A stretch of 64,000 nucleotides of DNA from Arthrobacter sp. ISL-28 (GCF_018613875.1 NZ_JAGGPJ010000016.1:1-64000); one strand, 5' to 3'; positions 10,790-19,742 are shown, counted from the first letter of the stretch. Made by a program: numbers and translations. The notes: a model not told the origin generated them from the letters alone.

Positions 10790-10975
10790 GTGATCTGCGG
10801 GGTGAGGATCGCCGTGGTGGTCGGCAGCACAAGGCCGGGGCGCAGGAGAAAGCAGGTGGCGGACTGGGTGCTGAGCCGGGCTATTACCCGTGGCGGAGCG
10901 GACTTCGAGTTGCTGGACCTGGTCGACTGCGAGAGCTGCAGGCAGCACTCGCGATTCGGCTGGCTCGTCGCGAAA
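10790..10975 (+). pseudogene. NADPH-dependent FMN reductase fragment
   Basis: From a GTG at 10790 the frame reads VRIAVVVGSTRPGRRRKQVA and then FELLDLVDCE, the N-terminal flavodoxin-like part of the NADPH-dependent FMN reductase/ArsH-type family (COG0431). After about 50 residues similarity is lost; a neighbouring frame continues ELQAALAIRLARRE, pointing to a frameshift and truncation. An intact relative has about 190 residues. The fragment runs into the end of the oppositely oriented hemerythrin gene, so the rest has been deleted or replaced. Confidence 0.7.
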
Positions 10976-10982
10976 CAAAAGC

Positions 10983-11570
10983 TCAGTCGTCGTTGGAGCC
11001 TGTGTTGCGGCCGGTGAGTTTGTCACGGAGTCGGTCGACCATACCGACGCCAGGCCCCACGGTCTTATGGAACAGCTCGGAATGCGGCGCGCTGGGGTGC
11101 GGCCTTGTCGGCGCCAGTTTTTTCGCCTTTTCGACTTTTTCGCCCATGTCGACGAGTTTTTCGCCGGGGATGTGAATTCGGAGCTTCGGGAACTGATCGG
11201 ACTCCTCGTCGTTAGCGTGATGGCTCAGTTGTCCCTGGAGCTGACGTACGAGTTCCATGAAGCCTTGGTCGGAAGGCTCAACATTTTCCAGCTGCTTCAT
11301 CAGCTTGACGATCTCGTGATGCTCCTTCTTGTCGTGTTCAACGTCGTCGTTGCCGTTGGGCACGTGATCTTTAATCACAGGGTAGACGTACATCTCCTCG
11401 GCGACAGCATGACGCATTACTTCCGCGATCAGGGTATCGGTCAGGTCCCTGCGCTGGCTGACATCGGGCGTGCTCTCGATCTGCTCGATCAGTCCAATCA
11501 TCTCCCGGTGGTCCATCGTAAGGATGTCTACGACGTCCAAATTCGTCCGTGCGGAATTCGTGTCAGTCAT
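10983..11570 (-). CDS. Hemerythrin HHE cation-binding domain protein
   Basis: A 195-residue protein. ATG at 11570 is chosen over an upstream in-frame start because AGGAGGAGGG stands just before it and the protein then begins MTDTNSARTNLDVVDIL. The hemerythrin core runs through about residue 150 with DHREMIGLIEQIE near 20, MRHAVAEEMYVYPVI near 55, EHDKKEHHEIVKLM near 83 and LSHHANDEESDQFP near 117, giving His/Glu ligands for a di-iron site. The C-terminus is a charged tail. Such stand-alone HHE proteins bind O2 or respond to oxidative and nitrosative stress. It is transcribed toward the redox gene run and separated from it only by the FMN reductase fragment. Confidence 0.9.
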   Translation of the reverse strand: MTDTNSARTNLDVVDILTMDHREMIGLIEQIESTPDVSQRRDLTDTLIAEVMRHAVAEEMYVYPVIKDHVPNGNDDVEHDKKEHHEIVKLMKQLENVEPSDQGFMELVRQLQGQLSHHANDEESDQFPKLRIHIPGEKLVDMGEKVEKAKKLAPTRPHPSAPHSELFHKTVGPGVGMVDRLRDKLTGRNTGSNDD

Positions 11571-11702
11571 GGGATGGCCCTCCTCCTGGATCGTTCCTGC
11601 TGAGCGACGTACGAGGGTCAAAGTACCACCAGCCAACAGCGCGATCCATAGGTCGAACTTGCTTTCCCTTGCAGCAGGCACAAAGTGTTCGTGAGCTGCA
11701 TT

Positions 11703-11980
11703 TGGCTGGGCAGGTGCCCGTCGACGCAGGCAAGGACCGGTTTCCCCGTCCGCGCGCTGCGCCCGCACGACGACCAGGGGCAGGGGCAGGCACCCGAGGT
11801 CAAGGGAAACAGAGCCAACCAGTTTTCCGAGGAAGCCGCCGGGTCCACGGTTACCGACCGCGAGCACGCCGGCACCGAGGGATTCCTGGCGGAGGACCTC
11901 CGCGGGCAGGCGGCAACCATCTGGGGTTCGGTCTTCAGTGTGGCCGAGATGTCCCCGGCGAGTTCAACGCCTTGGGGGTA
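11703..11980 (-). pseudogene. Universal stress protein (UspA) C-terminal remnant
   Basis: On the minus strand the frame reads VLRQESLGAGVLAVGNRGPG and then GGFLGKLVGSVSLDL and LVVVRAQ, the ATP-binding end of a UspA domain (G-x-RG-x-GGF...GSVS). Upstream, NAKYPQGVELAGDISATLK at about 11925-11990 continues the domain in another frame, so at least one frameshift is present and the N-terminal half is absent. The fragment lies just upstream of the hemerythrin gene in the same orientation. Confidence 0.65.
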
Positions 11981-11987
11981 CTTCGCA

Positions 11988-12031
11988 TTTGAGGCGGCTG
12001 CAGCTTGTCCTTGTGGCCGTCTTTCGAGCGT
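11988..12031. repeat. Copy B of the ~45-bp direct repeat (DUF4913 tail remnant)
   Basis: On the minus strand this encodes SKDGHKDKLQPP, closely matching SSKDGHKDRLQPL at the end of the DUF4913 gene (copy A, 1775-1820). Identity is limited to this short block; flanking DNA differs. Confidence 0.7.
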
Positions 12032-12060
12032 TAGCGGGCAGCCCTCTCCAGCGTTGACGG

Positions 12061-12094
12061 GCAGTCCTGGCCCGCACCGGTGGGCCAGGACTGC
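12061..12094 (-). terminator. Hairpin terminator after the decarboxylase
   Basis: A perfect 13-bp stem (gcagtcctggccc / gggccaggactgc) with an 8-base loop sits 3 bp beyond the stop codon of the minus-strand decarboxylase. No long U-run follows, which is common in high-GC actinobacteria. Confidence 0.75.
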
Positions 12095-12097
12095 GGC

Positions 12098-14899
12098 TCA
12101 AACGGGCCTGGTCACCAGCCTGGCCTCCTGCTCCGCGTCCGTGGCGGGAGACGGCCTGTCGCTGAACACCCTGTACCCCAGATCGGCGTCGTAGCCATGG
12201 ACCTCCCGGGTATCGAGGGCGGCCATGAAAGCCAGCGTGTTGGCCGTAATTACCTGGCCCGGCACCAGAATGGGGAAACCCGGCGGGTACGGCGTTACGA
12301 AGCCGGCGGACACCACTTCCGTACCGGCGGTGACCTTGCGCGCCAGCTCATCCGGACCAACATATTCGGTTGCCCCCGGCTTGTAGGTCTCGAAGTAGGC
12401 GGCCCGAAGGTTGCCGTCCGACGTCAAGTCGTCGTTTCGGAAGCGGCGGGCGAACCTGCTGAAGTCCGGCAGCGCCGGCGGGGCGCTGCTCAGTGCGCGC
12501 ACCCGGGCATCGCGGGCACGCCGTCCCCGCGGCCCGAGTGTTCTCTGTTCCGCGTCAAAGGATTCGGCGAGCTTGACCAGCACCTCCACCAGATAGGCCA
12601 CGGCGCTGCGGGACGTCCCGATGTTGGTCATGAAAAGCACGCTGTTGCGTGAGGTTTTGTTGACCTGGATCCCGTATTTGTCCATCAGGTGATCGTGTTT
12701 GAACGTGTCGCCGTCGACTCCCGTCAGCCCGATGTCCAGCGTCAGCCGGCTGGGATCGACCACAAATTCATCCCTCCGCCACGCCTCGTCAAGCACCGAC
12801 AGGCCCTGGCTGAGCGGCATGGAGCAGTCAGTTTCCCTGTACTCGGCCGGGATGAGCTCCCGGGAGCCGAGGACGCGGAAATACTTTTTCAGCAAGGGGT
12901 TCCGCGCCACGGCCTGGGCAATACTGACCGCGAGGTCCGCCTGTTTCTGCACCAGCGCGAACCCTTCCAGCTCCACCTGGCGCCGCCCGATGTCCAGCGA
13001 GGCCAGGATCTGGTAGTTCGGCGAGGTCGAGGTGTGGGTCATGTACGCCTCACGGAATGCCTCTTCGTTGAGATGCTCGAAGTCCTGGTCGAAAACATGG
13101 ACCATGGACCCCTGGCGCAAGGACGTGAGGGTTTTGTGCGTCGACTGGGTGGCATAGACGCGCAGGCGGGCGCGCGCCGGATCCGGGATGAGCCGCGTCC
13201 GGAGCCACACCTCGTCGTCGGCGAATTCACCGGTTTCCGGATCCTTGAGTGCTTGGGTCTGCTCGGCGTGCCGCAGCACAAAGTCGGGGTCCCGGAACCG
13301 GGCCTCAAGCTTCCTCGCGGCCGCCATTGCCGTACGGCGCCGGTAGACCGGGTGGAACCCGGCGAAGGCGAACCATGCTTCATCCCACAGAAACACCAGG
13401 TCCGGCTTGATGGCCAAGCACTCCTCCATGACCCGTTCGGGGTCGTAGACGATACCGTCGAATGTGCAGTTGGTCAGGGTGATCATCTTGACGTCGTCCA
13501 GGCGCCCCGCCCGCCGGTAATCAAGGAGCATCTTCTTGATGCTGGCCAGCGGCACTGCCCCGTAAAAGGAGTGCTGGTGCAGGGGGTACGCGTCGAGGTA
13601 GGCCACCTGGGCGCCGGAGAGCATGAGGGCGTAGTGGTGGGATTTGTGGCAGTTGCGGTCCACCAGGACCACATCGCCGGGTGCCACGACGGACTGGTGG
13701 ACGATCTTGTTCGCCGTGGACGTCCCGTTGGTGACGAAGAACGTCTTCTCCGCCCCAAACGCCCTGGCAGCAAGTGTCTGGGCTTCCTTGATGGAACCGT
13801 GAGGGTCCAGCAGCGAATCGAGGCCGCCGGAGGTGGCCGAGGTTTCGGCCAGCAGCAGGTTCAGCCCGTAAAAGTCCACCATGTCCTTGGTCCAGGGCGA
13901 GCTGCCGACGGAGCCGCCACGGGAGATGGGGAGCGCGTGGAACACGCTGGCCGGACGCTGGCTGTACTCCTGCAGGGCGGTGAAAAAGGGCGTGTCAAAG
14001 CGCTCGGTGACTCCGGCCAGCAGGGAAAGGTGAAGGTCCAGGCGGTCCTCGCGCCGGAAGATCCTCGCGAACGGGCGCGTCAGTGATCCAGCGAGGCCTT
14101 CGATGCCGACGCCGGCCACCAGGTAGATATCCAGCTCCGGCCGCAGTTCGGCGATGCTCTCGGCGAGCCGAAGGATCCGGTCGATCGGACGCAACCCCTC
14201 CAGCCCGTCGTCGACGTGCCGGCCAAGGAAGGTTTTCAGGTCAGATCCCAGCGGCCCCTCAGCCCTGATCCCAAGCCCGGGCCGGAGAACGCAGGCCTGG
14301 ATGTCCGGGTTAATGAGCACTGCCACCAAGGCGTCCTCAAAGGAAGGCACCACGTTGACTTCATAGCTGAAGGCGTCCGCCGGCCTGCGCTGCTCCAGCA
14401 TGTCCTTCTTCAGCGTCTCCGCGTCCCGCTCGGTGATGTCATCCACCACCAGCACCTCAAAGCGTGGCCGCTCATCCGATACGACGGAGGTTTCCTGTGC
14501 CGCAATTTCGGCGTGGGCGTGGTGTTCCTGCCCCTGCCTGGGCTGTTCCGGTCCCGGCCGGGTGCGGCAGCGGACCTGCTTGACTGCTTCCACCAGCTTC
14601 AGCGCTTCGCCGTATGCTTCGGCATCGATGCAGCCGCGCAAGCGCCCCATGGTCTCCGTCCCGGGCAATGCCCAGAACTTCTCGATGGAGCCGAGCAGCC
14701 CAAGGGCCCGGCGGACCTGGCTTTTCAGCCCGCTTTGGTTCCCGAGCGGCGGTGCCGCCGAAGCAAGCTGTTTCATGGCATAACCGAGGAATTCCCAGGC
14801 ATCAGCCCGTACGCGCCAGGCCCGGCTCGGCGTACCAATTTCAGGTCCGACACCGGATGCCGGGGAGGCGCCGTCGTTGTTCATATCTTGAGTTCTCAT
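12098..14899 (-). CDS. Orn/Lys/Arg-type PLP decarboxylase, long form
   Basis: A 933-residue member of the prokaryotic ornithine/lysine/arginine decarboxylase (fold I) group. The PLP Schiff-base lysine is K589 in TQSTHKTLTSLRQGS. FVTNGTSTANKIVHQ (phosphate cup) and DEAWFAFAGFHPVY fit the family. The C-terminus carries the usual substrate domain (YPPGFPILVPGQVI). An extended N-terminal region of about 300 residues includes a receiver-like wing segment (RFEVLVVDDITERDA). It is long compared with 700-750 residues for the E. coli enzymes. It lies 51 bp downstream of a permease gene, as amino-acid decarboxylase/exchanger pairs do, and would consume protons and make an amine. Which amino acid is used cannot be read from the sequence. 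Confidence 0.88.
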   Translation of the reverse strand: MRTQDMNNDGASPASGVGPEIGTPSRAWRVRADAWEFLGYAMKQLASAAPPLGNQSGLKSQVRRALGLLGSIEKFWALPGTETMGRLRGCIDAEAYGEALKLVEAVKQVRCRTRPGPEQPRQGQEHHAHAEIAAQETSVVSDERPRFEVLVVDDITERDAETLKKDMLEQRRPADAFSYEVNVVPSFEDALVAVLINPDIQACVLRPGLGIRAEGPLGSDLKTFLGRHVDDGLEGLRPIDRILRLAESIAELRPELDIYLVAGVGIEGLAGSLTRPFARIFRREDRLDLHLSLLAGVTERFDTPFFTALQEYSQRPASVFHALPISRGGSVGSSPWTKDMVDFYGLNLLLAETSATSGGLDSLLDPHGSIKEAQTLAARAFGAEKTFFVTNGTSTANKIVHQSVVAPGDVVLVDRNCHKSHHYALMLSGAQVAYLDAYPLHQHSFYGAVPLASIKKMLLDYRRAGRLDDVKMITLTNCTFDGIVYDPERVMEECLAIKPDLVFLWDEAWFAFAGFHPVYRRRTAMAAARKLEARFRDPDFVLRHAEQTQALKDPETGEFADDEVWLRTRLIPDPARARLRVYATQSTHKTLTSLRQGSMVHVFDQDFEHLNEEAFREAYMTHTSTSPNYQILASLDIGRRQVELEGFALVQKQADLAVSIAQAVARNPLLKKYFRVLGSRELIPAEYRETDCSMPLSQGLSVLDEAWRRDEFVVDPSRLTLDIGLTGVDGDTFKHDHLMDKYGIQVNKTSRNSVLFMTNIGTSRSAVAYLVEVLVKLAESFDAEQRTLGPRGRRARDARVRALSSAPPALPDFSRFARRFRNDDLTSDGNLRAAYFETYKPGATEYVGPDELARKVTAGTEVVSAGFVTPYPPGFPILVPGQVITANTLAFMAALDTREVHGYDADLGYRVFSDRPSPATDAEQEARLVTRPV

Positions 14900-14950
14900 G
14901 CTTTCTCGTAGAGTGCGGGTGATGTGATGAGGAGCCGGCTAGGGGAATCC

Positions 14951-16474
14951 CTAGGGTGTCTTTTGCAGGCTTGGAGCCGCCGAGACGGCCTGACGTCTCC
15001 GCCGGCGCGACGAGTACCAGCCGAGCCACAGCAGTGGAATGAGGACCAGAAGGGATGCCAGCACCCAACGGCCGGTTTCAGAGAAGCCCATCGTCACCAG
15101 GACGAAGGCCAGGAAACCGAGAGTCAGGTAGGACGTGTAGGGCGCGCCGAAAAGCCGGAACGAGGGGCGTTCTGCCTTGCCCTGGTTAACCCATTTCTGC
15201 AGTTTGATGTGGCAGAGCATGATGGTGCCCCAACCTCCGATGATGCCGACAGCGGATATCTCCAACACGATTTCGAAGACGTGCGAGGGCACCAGGGCGT
15301 TAAGGCCAACGCCAATCAGCGTGATGACGGCGGTCAGCAGGATCCCGCCGTAGGGCACGCCGTTCCGGCTCATCCTGGCCGTGAACGCCGGAGCGGAACC
15401 GTGGACAGCCATCGACCGCAGAATCCGGCCGGTGGAGTACAGGCCGGCGTTCAAGCTGGAGAGAGCCGCGGTCAGGACCACGAAGTTCATGACCGACGCG
15501 GAGACTGCCCCGGCCTCCGCGGAGCCCAAATGGGAGAAAAAGGTCACCAAGGGCGATTCGCCGGCCTTGTAGGCGGTGAACGGAAGCAGCATGGACAGCA
15601 GCAGCACCGATCCGACGTAGAAGATGGCGATGCGGACCACCACGGTGTTGACGGCCTTGGGCATGACCTTCTCCGGTGCCGCTGTTTCCCCGGCGGCCGT
15701 GCCGACAAGTTCAATCGCAGCGTAGGCGAACACTACGCCACTGATGGCCAGCAGCGGCGCTACCGCGCCAGTCGGGAAAAGCCCGCCGTTGTCCAGAATG
15801 ATCCCGAATCCCGGTGTTCCGACGTCGGTTTTTCCGCCCAGCACGATGAAGCACACGCCGACGATGAGGAATGCAACGAGAGCCGCCACCTTGGTCAAGG
15901 CAAACCAGAACTCCATCTCGCCAAAGACCTTGACCGAGACCAGGTTCAGTCCGAGCACCACAACCAGGGCGACCAAGGCAATGAGCCACTGCGGCACGTC
16001 CCGGACGGGCTCCCAGTAGGGCGCCCAGAACTTCACGTACAGGGCCACGGCTGTCACGTCCACGATGGAGGTCATGGCCCAGTTGAGGAAGTACAGCCAC
16101 CCTGCGGTGTGGGCCATCTTTTCGCCGTAAAACTCCCGCGCGTAGGAAACAAAAGACCCCGATGTCGGCCGGTACAGCACGAGCTCGCCGAGTGCACGCA
16201 GGATAAGGAACGCAAAGAATCCGCAGATCGCATAGACCAGGATCAGCGCAGGTCCGGAGCCGTTCAGTCGGCCGCCGGCGCCCATGAACAGGCCGGTACC
16301 GATGGCGCCGCCGATGGCGATCATCTGAATCTGCCGGGGCTTGAGGGTCTTGTGGTAACCGGCTTCTTCCGTGGAGAAGTCCTGTGCGGCCGCCATCCGG
16401 TCGCCCAGCAACTCCCTGCCGTTTTCAAGGGCGGGCGCGGGGTCTAACTTCGTGTCTGACTCTTTAGTTTTCAT
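14951..16474 (-). CDS. Amino-acid permease, APC superfamily
   Basis: A 507-residue membrane transporter with about 12 hydrophobic helices. [19 protein letters not shown] is the APC/AAT helix-1 motif, followed by [15 protein letters not shown] and [19 protein letters not shown]. The APC motif [19 protein letters not shown] is central. ATG at 16474 ([10 protein letters not shown]) is preferred; an in-frame start at 16639 would add 55 atypical residues through DNA that looks regulatory. The AAT subfamily includes GABA, lysine and aromatic amino-acid permeases. Coupling to the decarboxylase suggests uptake or exchange of its substrate. A leader with a mini-ORF and short direct repeats lies upstream. 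Confidence 0.88.
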   Translation of the reverse strand: MKTKESDTKLDPAPALENGRELLGDRMAAAQDFSTEEAGYHKTLKPRQIQMIAIGGAIGTGLFMGAGGRLNGSGPALILVYAICGFFAFLILRALGELVLYRPTSGSFVSYAREFYGEKMAHTAGWLYFLNWAMTSIVDVTAVALYVKFWAPYWEPVRDVPQWLIALVALVVVLGLNLVSVKVFGEMEFWFALTKVAALVAFLIVGVCFIVLGGKTDVGTPGFGIILDNGGLFPTGAVAPLLAISGVVFAYAAIELVGTAAGETAAPEKVMPKAVNTVVVRIAIFYVGSVLLLSMLLPFTAYKAGESPLVTFFSHLGSAEAGAVSASVMNFVVLTAALSSLNAGLYSTGRILRSMAVHGSAPAFTARMSRNGVPYGGILLTAVITLIGVGLNALVPSHVFEIVLEISAVGIIGGWGTIMLCHIKLQKWVNQGKAERPSFRLFGAPYTSYLTLGFLAFVLVTMGFSETGRWVLASLLVLIPLLWLGWYSSRRRRRQAVSAAPSLQKTP

Positions 16475-16643
16475 GGCAATCCCAAATTTCGTTGGCGGAG
16501 ACAAGGCTGCGGCAGTCCGCTCCCGGGCAGGTGAAGGTACAGCCACGGACGGCAGGTCCATGGCTGTAACGTCGAGCGGGTGCACTGCCCGGTTAAACCG
16601 CTCAGTGAAGACGCCATCGGTCAATGAACAGACGGCCAATGCC

Positions 16644-16677
16644 CGGTTGGTCAGTGCACGGTTGGTCAGTGCACGGT
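16644..16677. repeat. 15-bp tandem direct repeat upstream of the permease
   Basis: The unit cggttggtcagtgca occurs twice back to back, followed by a partial third copy. It lies in the untranslated leader of the permease operon and could bind a regulator or affect leader folding. Confidence 0.6.
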
Positions 16678-16705
16678 CTGCTGGCTCGGGGGGTCTAACG
16701 CTGTC

Positions 16706-16747
16706 CTAAAGCATTTCCGGCGACTCCGGATGAGGCGAGGCTGTCAC
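16706..16747 (-). CDS. Possible leader mini-ORF (13 codons) ahead of the permease operon
   Basis: On the minus strand AAAGGAGA, an unusually strong Shine-Dalgarno for this window, stands 7 bases before a GTG that opens a 13-codon frame (VTASPHPESPEML) ending in TAG. Just upstream of it the RNA can fold a GC hairpin (tcgctgggctc / gagccggcga). It is followed by about 230 bases of leader before the permease ATG. This looks like a translated leader peptide, though short frames arise by chance. Confidence 0.35.
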   Translation of the reverse strand: MTASPHPESPEML

Positions 16748-16801
16748 TGTGGGGTCTCCTTTGACTCCTGTATCGCCGGCTCCTCCTAAAGAGCCCAGCG
16801 A

Positions 16802-16823
16802 TGAAATGACGGTGAAATGACGG
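16802..16823. repeat. 11-bp tandem repeat in the divergent intergenic region
   Basis: tgaaatgacgg occurs twice in immediate tandem between the permease leader and the PucR gene. It is a candidate operator for the divergent pair. Confidence 0.5.
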
Positions 16824-16916
16824 GTGAAGTGTTCTTGCCGATACCAGCGCGGCTCTGCGTGGGGCGACAGTATCCAACTCTAGATCCCCGGCGATAAATT
16901 TAGCTTGGCTGCCATG

Positions 16917-16940
16917 ACAAATTCACGAATTCAGAATTGT
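16917..16940. promoter_or_regulatory. AT-rich dyad between permease and PucR genes
   Basis: A 24-base AT-rich block centred on gaattc has outer arms acaa and ttgt. It stands out from GC-rich surroundings and lies about 95 bases upstream of the chosen PucR start. It may hold the PucR operator or promoter; the symmetry is imperfect. Confidence 0.4.
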
Positions 16941-17035
16941 GCCCGGCGCCAACTTTGCAAGGGCCAGGGGCGAGTATCGTTCATGGCTGTGGCATCCGCC
17001 ATGAATACTTCGATGAAGAAGGGCCTGAACGCTGC

Positions 17036-18667
17036 GTGAAACCTGAGGAACTCGACGGAGGCGCCGTCAGTGTCACACTCAGCGACATTCTTGAAGACCT
17101 CGGCGTGGACAACGGCCAGTTGCTGGTAGCGCCCTCCCCCACCAACGAAAGAGTCAGCGAAACCGTCATCCTGGATGCGGAGGACCAGGGCTCTGTCCGG
17201 CCCGGGGCGCTGGTCCTGCTCATTGGTGCGCGAGGGCGCGCTGCCCTGCCGAAAATCCGGGAGCTGATCCGGGACAAGCCGGTTGCGGTTGCCGTCAAGG
17301 GCACGGAGTCCGATCTTGATGCTGTCCAGGAACTCCTGCGTCCGACCGGAATCGGCCTCATTGCGATTTCACGATCGGCGCGGTGGGACCAGATCGAAAG
17401 CATAGCCATTGACCGGATCCGGGAATCGCTCCCTTCGGAAGATGCGTCAACGCTCATCCAGCGCGACCTCTTCGGCATCGCGCAGACAACCGCAACGCTG
17501 ACTCACGGCCACGTTGTCATCGAGGATCCCGCGAACAGGGTCCTGGCCTACTCCCCCGCGTCCAACGACGTGGACGAACTGCGCAGGCTGTCCATCCTGG
17601 CGAGGCGCGGCCCGGAGCGCTACCAGAAACTGCTCAAGGAGTCGGGTGTCTACAAGCATCTGCAGGCCGGCGAGGGTCCGATCCATATCCCGGCAAACCC
17701 GGAAGAGGGCCTCCGCGAACGCGTCGCCATAGCCATCCATGCCGGCAGAAGGGTTCTGGGCTACATCTGGCTTCAGGAAGGAACCGAACGTCTGGCGTCC
17801 AACACTGACCGGATCCTCATCGGCTCCGCCCGGCACGCAGCGATAGAGCTGGTCCGGCACCGCAACGAACAGTCGCAGTCCATGCGCCGGGACCGCGTTT
17901 CAAGCCTCCTGAGCGGAACCGCCCAGATCCATTCCCAGGCCCAATCGGCCGGGCTTGATCCTTCCAGGCCCGCGGCTCTGGTTCTGGTGTCGTCAGGCGA
18001 TCCCAACCAGAGTGCCCCGGGCATGCAGTTGCAACGGGGAGAACTGGCCAACCTCATCTCGATTCATGCCGCCGCGTACAGGCCTGGCGCGGTGGTGGGC
18101 GCGCTCGGACTCGAAACAGCGATCGTCCTGCCCGACCTCGACCCGATTAAGTCACCCGCGGCCATCAGCAGGCTGGTCAACGTCATTGTCAGGGATGCGG
18201 AAGCCCACCTGGACCTGGAAGTGCAGGCGGCCATCGGGCCTGTGGTCGACCGGCTGGACCGCCTGCATGCCTCGGTCGAGCACGTCCGCAATGTCCTGAA
18301 GGTCCTTGAAGCCACCCTGTCGATGCGCGTTGCGGCCTTCAGCGAGGTGGAAACCACCGTCCTGGTCAACGAGTTGCTGGAGCTGATCGGCTCCAACGAC
18401 CGTCTCCGGCACAAGGGGATAGCACTGCTGTGTGAAAGGTACCCGGAATTCGCCGTTACGCTGCTGGCCTACCTGGAGTCCTTCGGCGACGTGAACCGGT
18501 GCGCTGAACAGCTCCTCATTCACCGGAACACCGTCCATTACCGGCTCCGCCGCTCGTGCGAAGTCGCCGGAATTGACCTCCAGGATCCAGGCCAGCGGCT
18601 GCTCGCCCATCTACAAATCCGGTTGTGGATGGAAACCCAACAGCGGTGGAAGCCCTTCAACCCGTAA
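17036..18667 (+). CDS. PucR/CdaR-family transcriptional regulator
   Basis: A 543-residue regulator with the PucR layout. An N-terminal purine-catabolism-type domain begins VTLSDILEDLGVDNGQLLVA, with GALVLLIGARG following. A central GGDEF-like/CdaR region lies at about 270-420. The C-terminal PucR helix-turn-helix reads YLESFGDVNRCAEQLLIHRN followed by TVHYRLRRSCEVAG. The GTG at 17036 places the start just before the conserved domain; a GTG at 16937 would add 33 residues but lacks a ribosome binding site. It is divergent from the permease/decarboxylase operon and upstream of glutaminase, so it probably responds to a nitrogen compound and controls both sides. The ligand is unknown. Confidence 0.85.
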   Translation: MKPEELDGGAVSVTLSDILEDLGVDNGQLLVAPSPTNERVSETVILDAEDQGSVRPGALVLLIGARGRAALPKIRELIRDKPVAVAVKGTESDLDAVQELLRPTGIGLIAISRSARWDQIESIAIDRIRESLPSEDASTLIQRDLFGIAQTTATLTHGHVVIEDPANRVLAYSPASNDVDELRRLSILARRGPERYQKLLKESGVYKHLQAGEGPIHIPANPEEGLRERVAIAIHAGRRVLGYIWLQEGTERLASNTDRILIGSARHAAIELVRHRNEQSQSMRRDRVSSLLSGTAQIHSQAQSAGLDPSRPAALVLVSSGDPNQSAPGMQLQRGELANLISIHAAAYRPGAVVGALGLETAIVLPDLDPIKSPAAISRLVNVIVRDAEAHLDLEVQAAIGPVVDRLDRLHASVEHVRNVLKVLEATLSMRVAAFSEVETTVLVNELLELIGSNDRLRHKGIALLCERYPEFAVTLLAYLESFGDVNRCAEQLLIHRNTVHYRLRRSCEVAGIDLQDPGQRLLAHLQIRLWMETQQRWKPFNP

Positions 18668-18810
18668 CGGCCTAAAACGCCAGCAACTGCCCCATACACC
18701 GGCATCTCAGCCAGCACCGCCATCTAGCCAAGCCACAGCAGATTCATTCACCAATGGCCGCAATTGAACCTATTGCCGCGCCCTGAAACAGAAGAAGAGA
18801 ACACCCCGCA

Positions 18811-19722
18811 ATGGACATCCAAAACCTCCTTGACGACATCGCCGGCTCGGTCAAACCCCACATTGGCCAGGGTGAGGTTGCCGGCTATATCCCCGAACTC
18901 GGCGCCGTGAGCGCCGGCCACTTCGGAATTTCGGTCGCCACCGGCGACGGCGAGGTGTTTTCGTCAGGTGACTCGGACGTGGCGTTCTCGATTCAAAGCA
19001 TCTCGAAGGTGTTTGCCCTCGCCCTGGTGCTCGCCGGCGACGGCGACAGGATCTGGAAACGCGTATTCCGGGAGCCATCCGGCAATCCGTTCAACTCGCT
19101 GGTCCAGCTGGAGCATGAAGACGGAATACCCCGCAATCCGTTCATCAATGCCGGAGCCCTGGTGGTCACCGACAGGCTCCTCAGCATCGCCGATAGCCCC
19201 CATACGGCTGTCCGCGATCTGCTCCGGACAGAAAGCGGCAACGGTTCCATCCGGATGGATGCGGTAGTGGCCGAGTCCGAGGCCAGGAACAACAACAGGA
19301 ACGCCTCGCTGGCGCACTTCCTGGCCAGCTGCGGCAATCTGGACAATCCGGTGGAAGATGTCCTGGACGCCTACGTCAGCCAGTGTTCCCTCGCCATGAG
19401 CTGCACCGATCTGGCCGTGGCCAGCAGCTTCCTTGCCCGCAACGGAGTAGCTGCCAATGGCAGCGCGCTGCTCTCCCCGGCCCAGACCAAGCGCATCAAT
19501 GCCGTGATGCTCACGTGCGGGACTTACGACGCAGCAGGCGAATTTGCCTACCGTGTGGGACTTCCGGGCAAGAGTGGGGTGGGCGGTGGAATCATCGCGG
19601 TGGTGCCCGACAACTGCACAATCTGTGTCTGGAGCCCTGGACTTGGCCGGTCCGGGAACTCCGTGGCAGGAGTCGCCGCCCTGGATGAATTCACCACCCG
19701 CACCGGATGGTCGATCTTCTAG
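18811..19722 (+). CDS. glsA: Glutaminase A
   Basis: A 303-residue glutaminase of the serine beta-lactamase-like fold. The catalytic S-x-x-K is in FSIQSISKVFALALVLA (S63, K66). Further family motifs are EPSGNPFNSLVQLE, PRNPFINAGALVVTD, SEARNNNRNASLAHFL and PGKSGVGGGIIAVVP. It hydrolyses glutamine to glutamate and ammonia in the cytoplasm. A gaagaagaga ribosome binding site precedes the ATG. It follows the PucR gene by 143 bp in the same direction. Glutaminase A is known from E. coli to support acid resistance by releasing ammonia, which would fit the adjacent decarboxylase; that link is inference here. Confidence 0.95.
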   Translation: MDIQNLLDDIAGSVKPHIGQGEVAGYIPELGAVSAGHFGISVATGDGEVFSSGDSDVAFSIQSISKVFALALVLAGDGDRIWKRVFREPSGNPFNSLVQLEHEDGIPRNPFINAGALVVTDRLLSIADSPHTAVRDLLRTESGNGSIRMDAVVAESEARNNNRNASLAHFLASCGNLDNPVEDVLDAYVSQCSLAMSCTDLAVASSFLARNGVAANGSALLSPAQTKRINAVMLTCGTYDAAGEFAYRVGLPGKSGVGGGIIAVVPDNCTICVWSPGLGRSGNSVAGVAALDEFTTRTGWSIF

Positions 19723-19742
19723 CAGCAGAACCGGTCTGCTGC
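19722..19742 (+). terminator. Hairpin terminator after glsA
   Basis: gcagcaga / tctgctgc forms a perfect 8-bp stem with a 5-base loop directly at the glutaminase stop codon. It lacks a clear U-tract. Confidence 0.55.

Noticed and set aside
1616-12031. Prophage or intact integrative element
   Set aside because: No integrase, relaxase, replication or structural gene is visible; only DUF4913 debris.
12689-14086. Plus-strand 465-codon frame opposite the decarboxylase
   Set aside because: Antisense shadow; the minus strand carries complete PLP-enzyme motifs.
16740-16830. Glycine, guanidine or c-di-AMP riboswitch before the permease
   Set aside because: The hairpin and purine-rich words do not match any consensus core I know; kept only as an unidentified leader.
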